From positions 2,666,001 through 2,730,000 of the forward strand of contig NZ_CP094358.1 of NCBI RefSeq assembly GCF_022807975.1: a stretch of 64,000 bases of DNA. The letters run 5' to 3'. Shown here in pieces: positions 26,596-34,863 of this stretch. The notes under the pieces are model-generated. The model ran no database searches, was not told the DNA's origin, and saw only the letters and a list, made by a program, of their open reading frames with translations. The stretch is from Abyssalbus ytuae. Its GTDB lineage: Bacteria; Bacteroidota; Bacteroidia; Flavobacteriales; Flavobacteriaceae. Position 1 is the first letter of the stretch, and each line of letters starts with the position of its first letter. The position numbers and the translations under genes are program-made.

Positions 26596-29418
26596 ATGAA
26601 GAGAATATTGATTTTTGCAGTAGTATTAATGACTGCTTTTTCTTATGGCCAGGAGCCAACTACCGGTTCGATAATTGGTAAAATTACTGATAAAGAGCTA
26701 AATAATGAGCCGCTTCCTTTTGCCAATGTAATGGTGGCAAATACTTCAAAAGGTACTACTACCGATATGGACGGGTTGTTTGAAATATCAAATTTAGAGC
26801 CGGGATCTTATACAGTAGTAATAAGTTTTATAGGTTATGAAACTTTGCAAGTGCCCAATGTGGTGGTTGTGGCGGGAAAAGTAACTGAAGTTAATACCGG
26901 TTTGGGAGCCAGCAGTGTTAGTTTGGATGAGGTGGTTATTACCACTACTGTGTCAAGAGAATCTGAAACAGCTTTATTGCTGGAACAAAAGAAAGCAGTT
27001 GAAATAAAAACCGCTATTGGGGCTCAGGAACTTTCAAGAAAAGGAGTGGGAGATGCCGCTACCGCTGTTACCAAAACAACAGGTATTTCTAAAGAAGAAG
27101 GATCTGGGGGAGGAGTTTTTGTGAGAGGCCTTGGGGATAGATATAATGTTACGACTTTTAATGGGTTGCCTTTACCTTCTAATAATCCTTCAAGAAAGAA
27201 TATTGAATTGGACTTATTCTCCACAGATATTATTGAAGCAATAGGTATTGATAAAACTTTTAATGTAAGAAATTATGGTGATTTTGCAGGTGCGAATATT
27301 GATATAACTTCTAAAAATTACAGAGGTTCAGGATTCTTTGAAATAGAAATTGGTTTTGGAGGTAATACTGCTTCATTATCAGAAAAAGATTTTTATTTAC
27401 CGGAAGGAGCTAACTTAACAGGTTTTCATAATGAATACTATCCCGATTATGTGCTTTGGGAGTATAATTTTGATACTTGGGATAGAGAAAAAACCATTTT
27501 GCCCATAGAAAATAGCTTTTCTTTAAAAGGAGGAGATTCTTATACTTTTGATGATAATAGTAGATTAAGTTTTTTTGCAGTAGGTTCTTTTGAAAATGAT
27601 TTTATTTTTAAAGAAGGTGTTTCAAGGGGAAGTGTACAAGCAAATGGAGTGCCCCGGAAAGATTTTGATTATACAGCCTATCAATATAATACCAATACCA
27701 CATTGATGGGAAATTTAGGTTATAAAACATTAAATCATTTTATTCAATATAATACTTTATATATAAATTCAACCACTCAAAAACAGGAAGAGTTTTTTGG
27801 AGTGGTCGATGTATTTGACTATGCTCCCGAAGGAGGTGCATTTGTTCAAAGGGGAACTTTTGACAGAACTTCACTATTTGTAAACCAATTATTGGGAGAT
27901 CATACCTTGTACGAGAATTTTGATGTCAACTGGGGAGCCTCATATAATTTTGTTGAAAATCTTATTCCTAATCGAAGACAGAACATTGTAACCCCTGACG
28001 ACTGGGATGAACCAGAAGGGGCAAAATCTTTCCAGAGAACTTTAAATGCATCCGATAATCACAGATTTTATCAAGACCTGGAAGAAATTGAAATAGCTGC
28101 GAATATGTCAGGAACTTATAAATTCAAAAAAAATGAAGATGAAGATTTTGATGGTAAAGTTACTCTGGGATATAGTGGTAGGATTAAGGAAGTAGATTTT
28201 CAATCAACCCAGTTTAATTTCCGAATTACCAAAAGAGATCCCATTAATAATTCTGTAATTGATCAGCCACTAATAGAAGATATATATAATATGGATGGCT
28301 ATTTTAATCAATCTAATTTTGATGCTGGGCTATTTACTATTGCTACTTTTAGAGGAGGTTCCTCAATTGCAAATGCTTTAGATCCTCAAACATTTTCTGG
28401 TAACCAAGATATACATGCCGGGTTCTTATCAGTAGAATATGCCTTTTCACCAAAATTAGTAGTCATAGCTGGAGTTAGGGGAGAATCAATTAAACAGACT
28501 ATTGAATGGAGTACTTCTCTTGATCCCGAAGGAAATTCAAGTAGTTTTGACCAGTTTGAAGTGCTTCCTATGCTTTCAATGAGATATGCAATTAACGATA
28601 AGCAAAATTTGAAATTTGCGGCTAGCAAGACTTATACATTGCCTCAATTTAAAGAAAGAGCATTGTTTCAGTTTGAAGAAGTAACACAAGTATATTTTGG
28701 TAATCCGTCATTGTATCCTTCAACTGATTATAATGTAGATGTAAAATGGGAAATGTTTCCTGAATCTGATGAGCTAATTTCGGTAGGCGCTTTTGGGAAA
28801 TATATTAAAGACCCCATAAATGAATCGACAGTAAACTCGGCAACTAACGACATATCATATGTTAACTCCGGTGATTGGGCTTATGTTCTTGGTGGTGAGA
28901 TTGAAATCAGAAAGAATCTTATTGATATAGAAAACAATAAATTGTTAAAAGACAAACTTTCAATAGGATTCAATGTTTCATATATGTATTCAAATCAAGA
29001 GCTTAATCCTGATAAAATTTTAGAGGAAACTGCTAATAGTCCTGTGCAGTTAAGTGTTGATTTTACAAATGATGAGGATAAATTATCAGGAGCTTCTGAT
29101 TTATTGTTAAATGCTGATGTAACTTATTTGAAAGAATTTTCAAAAGATAAAAATATACAAAGCACCTTGGCTTTCAATTATTTTTCCGATAGAATATTTG
29201 CTTTAGGAACCGAAACCAGGGGTAATATTGTTGAAAAGGGTATTCCAAGTTTGGATTTAATCATAAAGTCACAATTATCTGAAAAAATGGAATTAGGCTT
29301 TTCTGCTAAAAATTTATTTAACCCCAGTATAGAAAGATTTCAGGATAATCAGGATGTGATAGTTTCATCATATAAAAAAGGTTTAGGATTTAACCTGTCG
29401 TTAACATATAAGTTGTAG
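26596..29418 (+). CDS. TonB-dependent receptor with N-terminal carboxypeptidase-regulatory-like domain
   Basis: This 940-aa outer-membrane receptor has a signal peptide ending SYGQ (about residue 19), a CarboxypepD-reg-like domain (about 24-110), a plug domain (GVGDAATAVTKTTGIS...GVFVRGLGDRYNVTTFNG, about 145-200) and a 22-strand barrel ending in GFNLSLTYKL. I take the ATG at 26596; an upstream GTG at 26575 lacks signal-peptide logic. It is not a SusC type (no SusD follows). The PhoB-box-like array in front and the PhoBR-like genes beside it suggest uptake of a phosphorus compound, which is inference. The next gene encodes a surface lipoprotein, probably its partner. Confidence 0.92.
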   Translation: MKRILIFAVVLMTAFSYGQEPTTGSIIGKITDKELNNEPLPFANVMVANTSKGTTTDMDGLFEISNLEPGSYTVVISFIGYETLQVPNVVVVAGKVTEVNTGLGASSVSLDEVVITTTVSRESETALLLEQKKAVEIKTAIGAQELSRKGVGDAATAVTKTTGISKEEGSGGGVFVRGLGDRYNVTTFNGLPLPSNNPSRKNIELDLFSTDIIEAIGIDKTFNVRNYGDFAGANIDITSKNYRGSGFFEIEIGFGGNTASLSEKDFYLPEGANLTGFHNEYYPDYVLWEYNFDTWDREKTILPIENSFSLKGGDSYTFDDNSRLSFFAVGSFENDFIFKEGVSRGSVQANGVPRKDFDYTAYQYNTNTTLMGNLGYKTLNHFIQYNTLYINSTTQKQEEFFGVVDVFDYAPEGGAFVQRGTFDRTSLFVNQLLGDHTLYENFDVNWGASYNFVENLIPNRRQNIVTPDDWDEPEGAKSFQRTLNASDNHRFYQDLEEIEIAANMSGTYKFKKNEDEDFDGKVTLGYSGRIKEVDFQSTQFNFRITKRDPINNSVIDQPLIEDIYNMDGYFNQSNFDAGLFTIATFRGGSSIANALDPQTFSGNQDIHAGFLSVEYAFSPKLVVIAGVRGESIKQTIEWSTSLDPEGNSSSFDQFEVLPMLSMRYAINDKQNLKFAASKTYTLPQFKERALFQFEEVTQVYFGNPSLYPSTDYNVDVKWEMFPESDELISVGAFGKYIKDPINESTVNSATNDISYVNSGDWAYVLGGEIEIRKNLIDIENNKLLKDKLSIGFNVSYMYSNQELNPDKILEETANSPVQLSVDFTNDEDKLSGASDLLLNADVTYLKEFSKDKNIQSTLAFNYFSDRIFALGTETRGNIVEKGIPSLDLIIKSQLSEKMELGFSAKNLFNPSIERFQDNQDVIVSSYKKGLGFNLSLTYKL

Positions 29419-29419
29419 C

Positions 29420-29437
29420 ATAACATAAGCTTAACTT
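29420..29437 (+). promoter_or_regulatory. PhoB-box-like pair before the duplicated lipoprotein gene
   Basis: ATAACAT-AAGC-TTAACTT has the same 7-4-7 plan and 11-bp TAAC spacing as the array at 26434-26543. It begins 2 bp after the receptor's stop and lies 69 bp before the lipoprotein ATG. Confidence 0.45.
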
Positions 29438-29505
29438 GTTGATAAAGTAGGGTTAAATACTGTTTTGTTCATTTGTAGCATTAATTATAAATCAAAAATT
29501 TAGAG

Positions 29506-31731
29506 ATGAAAAAAATAATTTTTTCCATTGCTTTGACTATGTTATCTTCATTATTCATTATTTCTTGTAGTGATGATGATAATCCAAGCAAACAGCCAAC
29601 ATGTAGTGATAACATTCAAAATGGCGATGAAACTGGTGTTGATTGTGGAGGATCATGTAGTCCGTGTGCACCTGGTCAAAGCACAGAATTACAGGGAGAT
29701 ATAACTGAAGATGTTACTTTAGATTCTTCAAAAGAATACTCACTTACTGGATCATTAATTGTTGAAGATGGAGCTTCATTAACAATCCCTGCCGGGACAG
29801 TTATAAAAGCTACAGGAGGTACCAGTGCATATATAGCTGTTGCCCAGGGAGGCCAGATTTTTATTAACGGAACGGCTGCTGCGCCTGTTGTAATGACTTC
29901 TGCAGCTATAAATCCAGCAGCAGGAGACTGGGGTGGATTGGTTGTTTGTGGTAAAGCTCCTACCAATGTTGGTGCAACAGCAATTTCAGAAGTAGGGGAT
30001 TTAACTTATGGAGGTGATGTGGCAAATGATGATTCCGGTTCCATCAGGTATTTAAGATTGGAATATACAGGGGCTTCTTTTAATACTACAAAAGAATTTA
30101 ATGGGTTATCTTTATTTGGTGTTGGTTCCGGTACTACCTTAGAATATGTACAGTCTTATAATGGAGGTGATGATGGTATTGAGTTTTTCGGAGGAACCGT
30201 ATCAGGTAAATATTTAGTGTCAACCAACAGTGGAGATGATTCAATAGATTTTGCTGACGGATGGGCAGGTACTGGCGAATATTGGTATATTTCCGGAGGG
30301 TTACAGGCTGGAATAGAAGGTTCCAACAATGGAGATAACGGAAATGCTACTCCGGTTACTACTGCTACATTAAGCAATATTACAGTAGTGGGCCCTGTAG
30401 GAGAGGGAGCACTGTACTATAAAGAAGGAGGAGGAAATTTCACTATAGATAACTTCTATGTAAGTGGAGTAGATTTAGGTGTAAAAGTAAAAAGCACAGA
30501 TGCAGAAGCAGCGACAAGACTTGAGGCTGATGCTTTGGTTATGACTAATGTACAATTCAACAGTATTTTGGAAGGGTTTGCATATACAGATTATGCAGGT
30601 TTGAATCAGGATTTTATTCAGGAAGGTAGTGCAACTGGAGCTGGTAATGGAGCTGGTGCTCCTGATTGGGCAGCAGGTTGGACAAGAGGTTTAGAAAATA
30701 GTGGATCTGAAGTTGTGCAATTAAGTGGAGAAATAACAGGAGATGTAGCATTAGATGCAAGTGTAGATTATGAATTAACTTCTGCGTATGTTGTTTTAGA
30801 TGGAGGTTCATTAACAATCCCTGCCGGAACAGTTATAAAAGCTACAGGAGGTACCAGTGCATATATAGCTGTTGCCCAAGGAGGTCAGATTTTTATTGAA
30901 GGGTCATCTAGTGATCCTGTTGTAATGACCTCAGGGGCAGCAATTCCAGCAGCAGGAGACTGGGGTGGATTGGTTGTTTGTGGTAAAGCTCCTACCAATG
31001 TTGGTGCAACGGCAATTTCAGAAGTAGGGGACTTAACTTATGGAGGTACTGAAGCTAATGATGATTCCGGTTCCATCAGATATTTAAGATTGGAATATAC
31101 AGGTGCCACATTTAACAGTACAAAAGAATTTAATGGGCTATCTTTATTTGGTGTTGGTTCCGGTACTACCTTAGAATATGTACAGTCTTATAATGGAGGT
31201 GATGATGGTATTGAGTTTTTCGGAGGAACTGTAACGGGTAAATATTTAGTGTCAACCAACAGTGGAGATGATTCAATAGATTTTGCTGACGGATGGGCAG
31301 GTACTGGCGAATACTGGTATATTTCCGGAGGGTTACAGGCTGGAATAGAAGGTTCTAACAATGGAGATAACGGAAATGCTACTCCGGTTACTACTGCTAC
31401 ATTAAGCAATATTACAGTAGTTGGCCCTGTAGGAGAGGGAGCACTGTACTATAAAGAAGGAGGAGGAAATTTCACTATAGATAACTTCTATGTAAGTGGA
31501 GTAGATTTAGGTGTAAAAGTAAAAAGTACAGATGCAGAAGCTGCTGCAAGACTTGAAGCTGATGCTTTGGTTATGACTAATGTTCAATTTGTAAATAGTA
31601 TTGGTGGATTTGTAGTGACGGATTATACAGGAGCTAACTTGGACTTTGTTCAGGAAGGTACTGCAACTGGAGCTGGTAACGGAGCAGATGCTCCTACTTG
31701 GGCAGCAGGTTGGACCGTAGGTCTGGAATAG
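29506..31731 (+). CDS. Surface lipoprotein with two near-identical ~340-aa repeats
   Basis: This 741-aa lipoprotein has a signal peptide with lipobox FIISC (C21) followed by SDDD, the acidic surface-export signal of Bacteroidota. A CSDNIQNGDETGVDCGG linker (disulfide-rich spacer seen in this phylum) follows. The rest is two tandem units, about residues 62-400 and 406-741, offset exactly 1032 bp, mostly identical at the DNA level. Each has TIPAGTVIKATGG, AVAQGGQIF, GDWGGLVVCGKAPTNVG and VQSYNGGDDGIEFFGGTV, a beta-helix-like rhythm with possible metal- or ligand-binding aspartates. It follows a TonB receptor and shares its PhoB-box-like control, so may capture phosphorus compounds; that role is inferred. 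Confidence 0.85.
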   Translation: MKKIIFSIALTMLSSLFIISCSDDDNPSKQPTCSDNIQNGDETGVDCGGSCSPCAPGQSTELQGDITEDVTLDSSKEYSLTGSLIVEDGASLTIPAGTVIKATGGTSAYIAVAQGGQIFINGTAAAPVVMTSAAINPAAGDWGGLVVCGKAPTNVGATAISEVGDLTYGGDVANDDSGSIRYLRLEYTGASFNTTKEFNGLSLFGVGSGTTLEYVQSYNGGDDGIEFFGGTVSGKYLVSTNSGDDSIDFADGWAGTGEYWYISGGLQAGIEGSNNGDNGNATPVTTATLSNITVVGPVGEGALYYKEGGGNFTIDNFYVSGVDLGVKVKSTDAEAATRLEADALVMTNVQFNSILEGFAYTDYAGLNQDFIQEGSATGAGNGAGAPDWAAGWTRGLENSGSEVVQLSGEITGDVALDASVDYELTSAYVVLDGGSLTIPAGTVIKATGGTSAYIAVAQGGQIFIEGSSSDPVVMTSGAAIPAAGDWGGLVVCGKAPTNVGATAISEVGDLTYGGTEANDDSGSIRYLRLEYTGATFNSTKEFNGLSLFGVGSGTTLEYVQSYNGGDDGIEFFGGTVTGKYLVSTNSGDDSIDFADGWAGTGEYWYISGGLQAGIEGSNNGDNGNATPVTTATLSNITVVGPVGEGALYYKEGGGNFTIDNFYVSGVDLGVKVKSTDAEAAARLEADALVMTNVQFVNSIGGFVVTDYTGANLDFVQEGTATGAGNGADAPTWAAGWTVGLE
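29781..30775 (+). repeat. First copy of a 1032-bp-offset intragenic duplication
   Basis: This stretch is matched by the region 1032 bp to the right (30813-31730) within one reading frame. Differences are scattered single bases and short diverged edges; 29920-30530 is nearly identical to its partner. Confidence 0.85.
30813..31730 (+). repeat. Second copy of the 1032-bp-offset intragenic duplication
   Basis: It aligns base for base with 29781 onward at an offset of 1032 bp (344 codons), for example the shared segment starting AACAATCCCTGCCGG at 30813 and ATGACTAATG at 31573. Confidence 0.85.
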
Positions 31732-31752
31732 AGAGTTTTATAATATATTTTC

Positions 31753-31782
31753 AAGCACCTCAATTTATGAGGTGCTTTTTTT
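31753..31782 (+). terminator. Rho-independent terminator
   Basis: A perfect 10-bp stem (31753-31762 with 31768-31777), loop ATTTA, followed by seven Ts. It ends the lipoprotein transcript. Confidence 0.9.
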
Positions 31783-31889
31783 ATTTCTTCGCCTAACAAT
31801 TATATAATATTTTACTTACAATTATAAAATCTTATTCCTAAAATTTAAAGGTAATTTTAAGACTATACAAATCTTAAAATTATTTTATT

Positions 31890-33044
31890 ATGAAAACAAA
31901 AATTACTGTTTTATTATTTTTATCATTGTTTATTTCTCTTAGTACTTTTGCTCAGACTATAGACATACGGAACTTTAAAATTACCTCTCCTACAAATATA
32001 TCATATACGGCTAGTAGTAGATTGGATTATAGTTTTGACATTAGGGGGGATTACAGTTATTATGAAATAAGGCTCGAAATTTACCTCAATTCTGAAAGTG
32101 ATAATAACTTAGTAACTTTGATTAGATGGAATAGGGAAGGAGATGATGATTTAAATTTTCCTTCATATACAACTCAAAATATGTGGAGTAGTGTAGCTTT
32201 ACGTTGGAACGATCGAAGTTTTACTATACCAGGTCAAAAATTTATTTTAAAAGTTACTCACAGGGGTCAAATAAAATATTACAATTATAATGCACCTGAG
32301 CTTGATAATGATGGAGATGGTGTGCCAAATTCGCAAGACGATTGTCCCAATGAAGCAGGCCCAGCTTCTAATAATGGTTGTCCAGAAAAAGCAAATTTAA
32401 CTTTAAAGAGCTTTACAATTGATGTTAATGATGAAAATGGTAACGATGGTACAGAGTATGATTTATTTAGTGAAGCTCCTGTTTTTATAAAAGATAGATG
32501 GATAGATTGTAATTTAACCATTGAAAATAATGGGGCAGGTTTTGCTGATTCTTCACAGGTATACATAGCTTTAACAACTAATCCTAATGCATATCTTGAC
32601 TTATCATATAACGACCCAGTACTTGGGTTTGAATCGTTAGGTGTAAATAGTTTAAATGGTAATAATGAAGATACGGTAACGTTTAGTAAATTCATTGGGG
32701 ACAATTATTTGGGGCTCAATTTTGTGAATGGACAGACTTATTGGTTAATTGTTGATGTTGATTACAATAATGATGTTGATGAATCTAATGAAAGCAATAG
32801 TGACAATTTATGGGCTTTTGCATTTACATATAGTTCAACCTCTAGCAAGAAATTAGTTTTGTCAAAAGGGCAAACACTATATATTAGTAATAATAATATA
32901 GAAATCTACGACTTCTCCGGAAACAAAGTCTCTACCCAAAAAGGGAGTAGTCCTGAAGAGGAAAAAATCATAATAGACAATTTACCCAAGGGGTATTACA
33001 TCATAAAAAGCGGAGAAAAAACAACCAAAATTTATAATGACTAA
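31890..33044 (+). CDS. Secreted T9SS substrate with thrombospondin type 3 repeat
   Basis: This 384-aa protein has a signal peptide (ending STFAQ, residue 22), a calcium-binding thrombospondin type 3 repeat (LDNDGDGVPNSQDDCPNEAG, about 138-157), a CARDB-like beta domain (KSFTIDVND, FADSSQVYIALT) and a C-terminal type A sorting domain (IEIYDFSGNKV, YYIIKSG, KIYND). The sorting domain sends it through the type IX system to the surface. Its role is unknown; it stands alone with its own terminator. A carbohydrate- or protein-binding role is possible. Confidence 0.82.
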   Translation: MKTKITVLLFLSLFISLSTFAQTIDIRNFKITSPTNISYTASSRLDYSFDIRGDYSYYEIRLEIYLNSESDNNLVTLIRWNREGDDDLNFPSYTTQNMWSSVALRWNDRSFTIPGQKFILKVTHRGQIKYYNYNAPELDNDGDGVPNSQDDCPNEAGPASNNGCPEKANLTLKSFTIDVNDENGNDGTEYDLFSEAPVFIKDRWIDCNLTIENNGAGFADSSQVYIALTTNPNAYLDLSYNDPVLGFESLGVNSLNGNNEDTVTFSKFIGDNYLGLNFVNGQTYWLIVDVDYNNDVDESNESNSDNLWAFAFTYSSTSSKKLVLSKGQTLYISNNNIEIYDFSGNKVSTQKGSSPEEEKIIIDNLPKGYYIIKSGEKTTKIYND

Positions 33045-33065
33045 CGGACCCTTATAAATAGGACC

Positions 33066-33094
33066 AAAAAGCATGCTGTAAGGCATGCTTTTTT
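33066..33094 (+). terminator. Rho-independent terminator
   Basis: A perfect 11-bp stem (33066-33076 with 33083-33093), loop TGTAAG, with a T-run. It lies 22 bp after the T9SS substrate's stop. Confidence 0.9.
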
Positions 33095-33186
33095 AGTTTA
33101 TTAACTTTATTTTAAAGAAGTTTGTTAACACTAATTAAGATTTTTTATTATTTTTGTTTAAATCCTTATGTGGGAAAATTTAGCGG

Positions 33187-33549
33187 ATGAACAAATTTTA
33201 CTTAATATTCTTTTTACTGGTTCCTTTTATATCTGTTGCACAAAGCTCGGCTGACGGGCTTTCCCAGGATAGGAAGGAACAACAGGTTGTTGATTCACCT
33301 TCTTCTGTTGTTATAGAGGAGGATTTTAAGTTAATTCCCAATCCCGTAACCGATGGATATGTAACCCTTAAACTGGCAAATTCAAGATTTTTTAAATATG
33401 CATCTGTTTATGATGTGCTGGGAAAAGAAGTTTTAATCATTAAAAATGTTAATTCTCCGGTTGATATTTCATCCTTAAAAGCCGGGGTTTATATAATAGC
33501 AGTTACCGAAATAGGTAAAACTTCCACACGAAAACTGGTGATAAAGTAA
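33187..33549 (+). CDS. Small T9SS type A sorting-domain protein
   Basis: This 120-aa protein is almost only a signal peptide (ending SVAQ, residue 19), a short linker and a type A C-terminal domain (LIPNPVTDGYVTLKL, YDVLGKEVL, LKAGVYIIAV, STRKLVIK). It has no recognisable cargo. It could be a remnant of a larger secreted protein or a genuine mini substrate. A terminator follows. Confidence 0.85.
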   Translation: MNKFYLIFFLLVPFISVAQSSADGLSQDRKEQQVVDSPSSVVIEEDFKLIPNPVTDGYVTLKLANSRFFKYASVYDVLGKEVLIIKNVNSPVDISSLKAGVYIIAVTEIGKTSTRKLVIK

Positions 33550-33569
33550 TTAGACAAATATAAAATTTT

Positions 33570-33600
33570 AAAAAGCTTTCTCTTTCGGGGAAGCTTTTTT
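33570..33600 (+). terminator. Rho-independent terminator
   Basis: AAAAGCTTTC (33571-33580) pairs with GGAAGCTTTT (33589-33598) through one G-T wobble, followed by Ts. It ends the small T9SS gene. Confidence 0.75.
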
Positions 33601-33734
33601 CATTTTGCAGAGGTCAAATAAGTGGGGTTGGTAAAACGTAGTGTTAAATCCTGAAGGTTTAAAAAGAAAAAGAATAATTTGTCGGTTTGCTACAAGATAA
33701 TTTACTTAATACTTTTGCCATACAATATTATGTA

Positions 33735-34712
33735 ATGGATAGCAAAGCTATTTTTAGCATACAGGACCCGATAGATTTTGAAGAAGTAGCACTTCAGGTA
33801 TTTGAGTTGCAGTATAATAATAACCCGGTTTATCAATTATTCTGTACTTATCTTAAAAAATCACCTGAAAATGTTGCTACACTAAATGATATTCCTTTTT
33901 TACCAATCGAGTTTTTCAAATCAAAAAAAATACTTTCTTCCTCTAAAAAAGTAGAAAAAGTTTTTACCAGTAGTGGTACTACAGGTATGGCAACGAGTAA
34001 ACACTATGTAGCAGAGATGTTGGTTTACGAAGAAAGTTATCTAAAATGCTTTGAAAGTTTCTATGGACCGGCAGAAGAGTATATTATTTTAGCCTTATTG
34101 CCTTCATATCTCGAAAGAGAAGGGTCATCACTTATCTATATGGTAAATGATCTTATAAAAAAGTCCGGGTATCCGGAAAGCGGATTTTACCTGCATAATC
34201 ATTCTGAATTAGCCGAAAAGCTTGTTGCTTTAGACAGGGGAGACCGGAAAGTTTTACTCATTGGAGTATCTTTTGCTTTGTTAGATTTAGTTGAAAAATA
34301 TAAATTCGGCTTAAATAATACCATTATAATGGAAACCGGGGGCATGAAAGGCCGCAGAAAAGAATTGATCAGGGAAGAACTTCATGCTGTTTTATGTGAA
34401 GGTTTTGGTATAAATAAAATCCACTCAGAATATGGTATGACCGAACTTTTGTCACAAGCGTATTCTTACGGGGACGGATTTTTTAAATGCCCCCCGTGGA
34501 TGAAAGTTCTAATACGGGATACCGAAGACCCTTTAACATTGCAGGCAATTGGCAAAACAGGCGGATTGAATATTATAGACCTTGCCAATATTCATTCCTG
34601 TTCCTTTATTGCTACACAGGACCTTGGCAAGGTCTGTAATGATAATACTTTTACCGTACTGGGACGGTTTGATAATTCCGATATTAGGGGTTGTAACCTG
34701 ATGGTCATATAA
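33735..34712 (+). CDS. LuxE/PaaK-like acyl-activating family protein
   Basis: This 325-aa protein resembles LuxE acyl-protein synthetases of the ANL superfamily. The nucleotide-binding loop SSGTTG is followed by ATSKHYV, and SEYGMTELLSQAYS is the conserved Y-GMTE adenylation motif. The extended ORF start at 33687 (TTG) is unlikely; the ATG at 33735 gives the natural N-terminus. In Bacteroidota such proteins are widespread and of unknown substrate; some may transfer acyl groups in cell-surface or lipid biology. No luciferase or LuxC gene is nearby. Confidence 0.85.
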   Translation: MDSKAIFSIQDPIDFEEVALQVFELQYNNNPVYQLFCTYLKKSPENVATLNDIPFLPIEFFKSKKILSSSKKVEKVFTSSGTTGMATSKHYVAEMLVYEESYLKCFESFYGPAEEYIILALLPSYLEREGSSLIYMVNDLIKKSGYPESGFYLHNHSELAEKLVALDRGDRKVLLIGVSFALLDLVEKYKFGLNNTIIMETGGMKGRRKELIREELHAVLCEGFGINKIHSEYGMTELLSQAYSYGDGFFKCPPWMKVLIRDTEDPLTLQAIGKTGGLNIIDLANIHSCSFIATQDLGKVCNDNTFTVLGRFDNSDIRGCNLMVI

Positions 34713-34833
34713 TACCATTTTTGATTTTAATTGAGTAAATTCAAGTTGGTATAATCTAAAAATTCCCCCGGCACCTGCTTAGGGCTCTCGCATAACCCTC
34801 TATTTGGAGAGGTTGAAAACTGCTACGGCAGGT

Positions 34834-34863
34834 AAATAAAGAATTTCATGAAATTCTTTATTT
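34834..34863. terminator. 30-bp perfect palindrome, bidirectional terminator
   Basis: AAATAAAGAATTTCA and its exact reverse complement form a perfect palindrome centred on CATG, flanked by T-runs on both strands. It contains the stop of the convergent M3 peptidase gene and lies after the LuxE-like gene, so may end both transcripts. Confidence 0.75.

Noticed and set aside
30156-31409. Two separate genes for the repeated lipoprotein halves
   Set aside because: One continuous frame covers both halves, with a single signal peptide and terminator.
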